Below, piece after piece: positions 54,519-57,644 of a stretch of DNA of 57,644 bases. Position numbers and translations under genes: made by a program. The notes under the pieces were generated by a model that saw only the letters and a list, made by a program, of their open reading frames with translations, was not told the origin of the DNA and did not search any database. The stretch covers positions 1 through 57,644 of the forward strand of contig JAEZJQ010000077.1 of the NCBI GenBank assembly GCA_023436305.1. The letters are read 5' to 3'. Source of the DNA: Bacillota bacterium (GTDB taxonomy: Bacteria > Bacillota > UBA4882 > UBA8346). How positions within the stretch are numbered: position 1 is the stretch's first letter; every line of letters begins with the position of its first letter.

Positions 54519-57122
54519 GTGAATAAATTAAGTAAAATTATCCTTTGGGCTATAGCCGCCATGCTTGTGTTATTATGGGCAATTTCGGGAAAATATCTGG
54601 ATTGGCTATGGTTTAAAAGCGTGGGAACCACCTCGGTCTTTTGGGTATCCCTGGTGACCGGTCCGCTTTTCAAATTGATTGTGGGACTTATCGTATTTAG
54701 CTTTTTCACCGTTAATTTTTTAATCGCGCTGAAAGCCTTCGACCGGATTAAAACCGTTGACAGCTTTTGGTCCAATGTCTCCAAACAAACCATTCTCTGG
54801 CCTGGTTTGACCGTTTGCGCCATTCTGGCGTTCATGCTTGCCGCCGGATTTACGGTGGACTGGACGGTAATTCAACAATTCCTGCATTCCGTCAAAACCG
54901 GCGTTACCGACCCCACATTTAGTCAGGATCTTGGTTTTTATATGTTCTCATATCCCTTTTACCAACAACTGAATACATTGCTGGTGGTCCTAACCTTCTT
55001 GGGACTGGCCGGGGTCGCCCTGGTATATGTCATGTCCAAGGCTTTCTGGCGGCAAGGAAATTCCTTCGAATTTTGGCCGCAAGCCAAAGTTCACTTGACG
55101 ATTTTGACCATCCTGTTTTTGGGAGCCAAAATCTGGGGCTATTATCTGGCCAAGTTCGGCCTGCTTTATCAGGAATCCACTCTTTTAACCGGGATCAATT
55201 ACACCGGAGCCCATGCCAAAATGTTTGCCTATTCGGCTTTAACCTACCTCTTAATCAGTATCATTCTCCTTTTATTGTTCAGTTTGTTCCGCCGGGGCAG
55301 CAAGATTTTAATCGGCGGCGTCGTTGTATGGCTGGCGGCGGCGTTTATTTTGGGGTTCATTTATCCCCGGATCATGCAAACTTTTATCGTGAAACCCAAT
55401 GAATTTGAGATGGAACGGCCTTATATCGCCAAACACATTGCATCCACCAGGGCGGCTTACGGCCTTGATAAAATTAAAGTCCAACCGTATACGCTCCAAG
55501 ATAACAAGTCAGCCTTGTTGAATATCAAGGATCCGGCATTGGCCGACTTGCGCCTTTGGGATTATAAGCCGTTGATTCCGTCGTATAATCAATTGCAAGC
55601 CATTGGCCAGTATTACGAGTTCAATGACGTGGATATTGATCGTTATCCGTCGCAAACCGGGCAGCATCAAGTAATGCTCTCCGCCCGGGAACTGAAAGTA
55701 AGCAAACTGCCGGAACAGGCTCACGGCTGGATTAATTTGCATCTGACCTATACCCACGGATTTGGCTTTGCCGCCAACCAGGTAAATCAATACACCAGCC
55801 AAGGGCAACCCATCTTTATCGCTAAAAATTTACCGCCGGAAGCAGCGCCCGAGTTCCCCGGTTTGAACGTGAAACAGCCCCGGATCTATTATGGAGAAGC
55901 CACCGACCAATACATCGTGGTGGATACCCGGACCCGGGAGTTTGATCCGATCGATGATGAAAACGCTCAATATCAAGGTCCCAAAGGGATTCCATTAACA
56001 CCCTTCAATAAACTGCTCATGTCTTTCAAATTTCAAGAAATGAGCTTTATCTTGTCGAGCCAACTCACCGGAGATAGCAGCGTACTCATGAACCGGAATA
56101 TCGCCACCCGGGTCCGGAAATTAGCTCCCTTCCTGCAATACGACAACGATCCGTATCTGGTGGTCATGGGTGGTGAATTGTATTGGATCATTGACGCATA
56201 CACCACCAGCTCTTACTACCCATATGCGAAAGCCCATACCCGTTATGGCATCAATTATCTGCGAAGTTCGGTGAAAGCCGTGGTGAACGCTTACACCGGT
56301 GAAGTCAATTTTTATATCGTGGATCCCACCGATCCCCTTATCAAAGTTTGGAAGAATATCTTCCCGCAACTATTCAAGTCAAACCCGCCGCAGGATTTGG
56401 TCCGGCATTTCCGGTATCCCGAGTATTTATTAACCGTCCAGCGGGATATACTTTTGCAATATCATATGACCAATCCCAAAGACTTTTATGAAAAGGAAGA
56501 TTCCTGGGATGTTCCCACGGAGAATCAAAATGGAGTGGAAGAATTATTCTCCCCTTATTATGTCACTTTAAAACTACCCGAAGAACGTGCGGCCGAATTT
56601 GTAATGATGCAACCGTTCTCACCCCGTAACAAGCAAAATCTGGCATCATGGCTGGTGGCCCGTTGCGATGGCGCCAATTACGGTGATTTGATCCTGTATA
56701 CGCTTCCCAGGGACCAAAACATTTATGGACCGGCCCAGATCGAAAGCCGTATCGGCCAGGATCCAACCATCTCCCAGTTAATCACTCTCTGGAATCAGCA
56801 ACAATCACGGGTTGTCTGGGGAAATCTGTTACTGGTCCCCATCGAAGGCTCGCTTCTATATGTCAAACCATTATTTATCGAATCGCAACGCAGCAAGCAA
56901 GCGGAACTGAAAAAAGTCGTCATGGTTTATCAAAATCAGGTTCTGCTGGGGAATACGGTGGCTCAGGCTCTGGAGAACTTCTCTACCAATCTGCCCACCC
57001 AAACCAGCCTTCCCGAGACGTTAACAGACACCAAAGCCGAACGTCGGGCTGAGATTATCAAGAGGTTGGAGGAGATTATCAAGGAGCAGCAAAGGTTGCT
57101 CCAGGAACTGGGGAGGCAGTAA
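54519..57122 (+). CDS. UPF0182 family membrane protein
   Basis: 867 residues from a GTG at 54519, with AGGAGG 11 bases upstream. Seven hydrophobic segments occupy the first 290 residues (WAIAAMLVLLWAISGKYLDW, LIVGLIVFSFFTVNFLIAL and others). A large domain of about 530 residues outside the membrane follows, and a short charged coiled-coil tail ends the protein (ERRAEIIKRLEEIIKEQQRL). This layout, with the ERPYIAKHIASTRAAYGLD block after the last membrane segment, is typical of UPF0182 (COG1615), found in Firmicutes, Actinobacteria and Cyanobacteria. The function is unknown. A strong terminator follows. Confidence 0.92.
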   Translation: MNKLSKIILWAIAAMLVLLWAISGKYLDWLWFKSVGTTSVFWVSLVTGPLFKLIVGLIVFSFFTVNFLIALKAFDRIKTVDSFWSNVSKQTILWPGLTVCAILAFMLAAGFTVDWTVIQQFLHSVKTGVTDPTFSQDLGFYMFSYPFYQQLNTLLVVLTFLGLAGVALVYVMSKAFWRQGNSFEFWPQAKVHLTILTILFLGAKIWGYYLAKFGLLYQESTLLTGINYTGAHAKMFAYSALTYLLISIILLLLFSLFRRGSKILIGGVVVWLAAAFILGFIYPRIMQTFIVKPNEFEMERPYIAKHIASTRAAYGLDKIKVQPYTLQDNKSALLNIKDPALADLRLWDYKPLIPSYNQLQAIGQYYEFNDVDIDRYPSQTGQHQVMLSARELKVSKLPEQAHGWINLHLTYTHGFGFAANQVNQYTSQGQPIFIAKNLPPEAAPEFPGLNVKQPRIYYGEATDQYIVVDTRTREFDPIDDENAQYQGPKGIPLTPFNKLLMSFKFQEMSFILSSQLTGDSSVLMNRNIATRVRKLAPFLQYDNDPYLVVMGGELYWIIDAYTTSSYYPYAKAHTRYGINYLRSSVKAVVNAYTGEVNFYIVDPTDPLIKVWKNIFPQLFKSNPPQDLVRHFRYPEYLLTVQRDILLQYHMTNPKDFYEKEDSWDVPTENQNGVEELFSPYYVTLKLPEERAAEFVMMQPFSPRNKQNLASWLVARCDGANYGDLILYTLPRDQNIYGPAQIESRIGQDPTISQLITLWNQQQSRVVWGNLLLVPIEGSLLYVKPLFIESQRSKQAELKKVVMVYQNQVLLGNTVAQALENFSTNLPTQTSLPETLTDTKAERRAEIIKRLEEIIKEQQRLLQELGRQ

Positions 57123-57170
57123 TGGAGTGGCCAATTAATAATGAATAATTATCAAATAAAGGGTTAAGAA

Positions 57171-57208
57171 AAGAGTGGTGTTTCAATTTGAAGCGCCACT
57201 CTTTTTTG
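57171..57208 (+). terminator. Intrinsic terminator of UPF0182 gene
   Basis: AAAGAGTGG (57171-57179) and CCACTCTTT (57197-57205) pair perfectly and the stem extends inward to a 5-base loop. The T run to 57208 gives the classic form on the plus strand. Confidence 0.85.
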
Positions 57209-57249
57209 GGCGATAATTATGCCGGTGATGCCTTCGATTTTCAAAAATC

Positions 57250-57381
57250 CTATTCTTTCAATCCCTTAATCAAAATAATTTCCAAACTTTTTAACGTTTC
57301 TTCATATGGGATTTGATGTTCATTTAAAAACCCGGGTGTTACCACCGCGCTGATAGCTGCTGAGATCATCCGGACCGCCAC
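57250..57381 (-). pseudogene. C-terminal fragment resembling a TetR-family regulator
   Basis: A frame ending in TAG at 57250 encodes about 43 residues (VRMISAAISAVVTPGFLNEH, then EETLKSLEIILIKGLKE). This resembles the last helices of TetR-type regulators. The frame is closed upstream by a stop at the junction with the next fragment, so no DNA-binding domain remains. It is inferred to be a remnant. Confidence 0.5.
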
Positions 57382-57383
57382 AG

Positions 57384-57539
57384 TTACTTAGCTGTACAAA
57401 CATTGGGCTTAATCAAAACCGTCCGCCCCGCCCGGATAACTGTCTTCACCCTATCCCAGCCAAGCAACGCCAAGCTATTCCGTACCGCCGTTTCCGCCTC
57501 ATGAACATTCGAACATTTAACAATGGCTACTGTTGACAT
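57384..57539 (-). pseudogene. N-terminal fragment of a DUF362 family protein
   Basis: An ATG at 57539 with GAGGTG 9 bases upstream opens 51 residues (MSTVAIVKCSNVHEAETAVR to TVLIKPNVCTAK) and then stops. This is the typical start of DUF362 proteins, where a IKPN-type block is followed by some 250 more residues, here absent. The coding part ends where the TetR-like fragment begins, suggesting a deletion that removed the rest of both genes. Confidence 0.6.
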
Positions 57540-57644
57540 ACTTAACTTCACCTCTATCTTATCCGTTCATATCCGTCAATCCACTTACCCTATTTAAAAC
57601 CCTTACAACAAAAATTCGCCGGTTTCACGCTTAAAATTGCATGA

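Noticed and set aside
57340..57365. T-box-like GGTGGTAACACC string
   Set aside because: It is part of the TetR-like fragment coding frame and departs from the T-box consensus.

Overview
The window most likely comes from a Gram-negative-type (diderm) member of the Bacillota. It has Firmicutes-like housekeeping genes (UPF0182 membrane protein, DUF1015 protein, type 2 pyrF, Re-citrate-synthase-like enzyme, strong AGGAGG ribosome sites). It also encodes an outer-membrane beta-barrel with a C-terminal Phe, a LolA-like periplasmic protein and a substrate-binding protein that has a signal peptide but no lipobox Cys. Negativicutes, Halanaerobiia and Hydrogenispora-like lineages fit; the sequence alone does not decide. 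No tRNA, rRNA, CRISPR array, prophage or complete insertion sequence was seen.

Layout. (1) 1-27334, minus strand: three collinear giant genes of a hybrid PKS/NRPS lipopeptide assembly line, which runs off the left edge. The first (27334-19772) loads a fatty acid through a fatty-acyl-AMP ligase and ACP and extends it with a KS-AT-DH-KR-ACP module. The second (19763-7377) extends it again with KS-AT-ACP, converts the beta-keto group to an amine with an embedded aminotransferase, then adds two residues (codes read as Ser and Gly) and ends in an epimerase. The third (7366 to beyond 1) adds a residue of unknown type and a Phe followed by an epimerase. The inferred product is an N-terminal beta-amino-fatty-acyl peptide, related in logic to iturin and mycosubtilin but with two complete AT-containing PKS modules. 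(2) 28210-34382, minus strand: a five-gene envelope export operon made of an ABC ATPase, two FtsX/MacB-type permeases, a LolA-like protein and an outer-membrane barrel, closed by a strong terminator. (3) 35007-37877, plus strand: a sulfonate/nitrate/pyrimidine-type ABC importer. (4) 38248-54304, mostly housekeeping on the minus strand: Re-type citrate synthase candidate, bactofilin-like membrane protein, Ski2-like helicase, aldo/keto reductase and threonine synthase, a small operon of unknown genes, DUF1015 protein, tryptophanyl-tRNA synthetase, conventional citrate synthase, a metallophosphatase relative and pyrF. (5) 54519-57122, plus strand: UPF0182 protein. (6) 57250-57539: two abutting gene fragments.

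Three copies of a 116-123 bp element with CTAGGAGTCTGTG-type inverted ends (27413, 36738, 52379) are scattered through the window. They look like a non-autonomous miniature transposable element (MITE). One lies in the leader of the lipopeptide operon, one directly before the ribosome site of the importer binding protein, and one supplies the stop codon of the metallophosphatase-like gene. That gene has also lost two conserved active-site histidines. A degenerate 7-bp tandem repeat lies between trpS and the citrate synthase gene.
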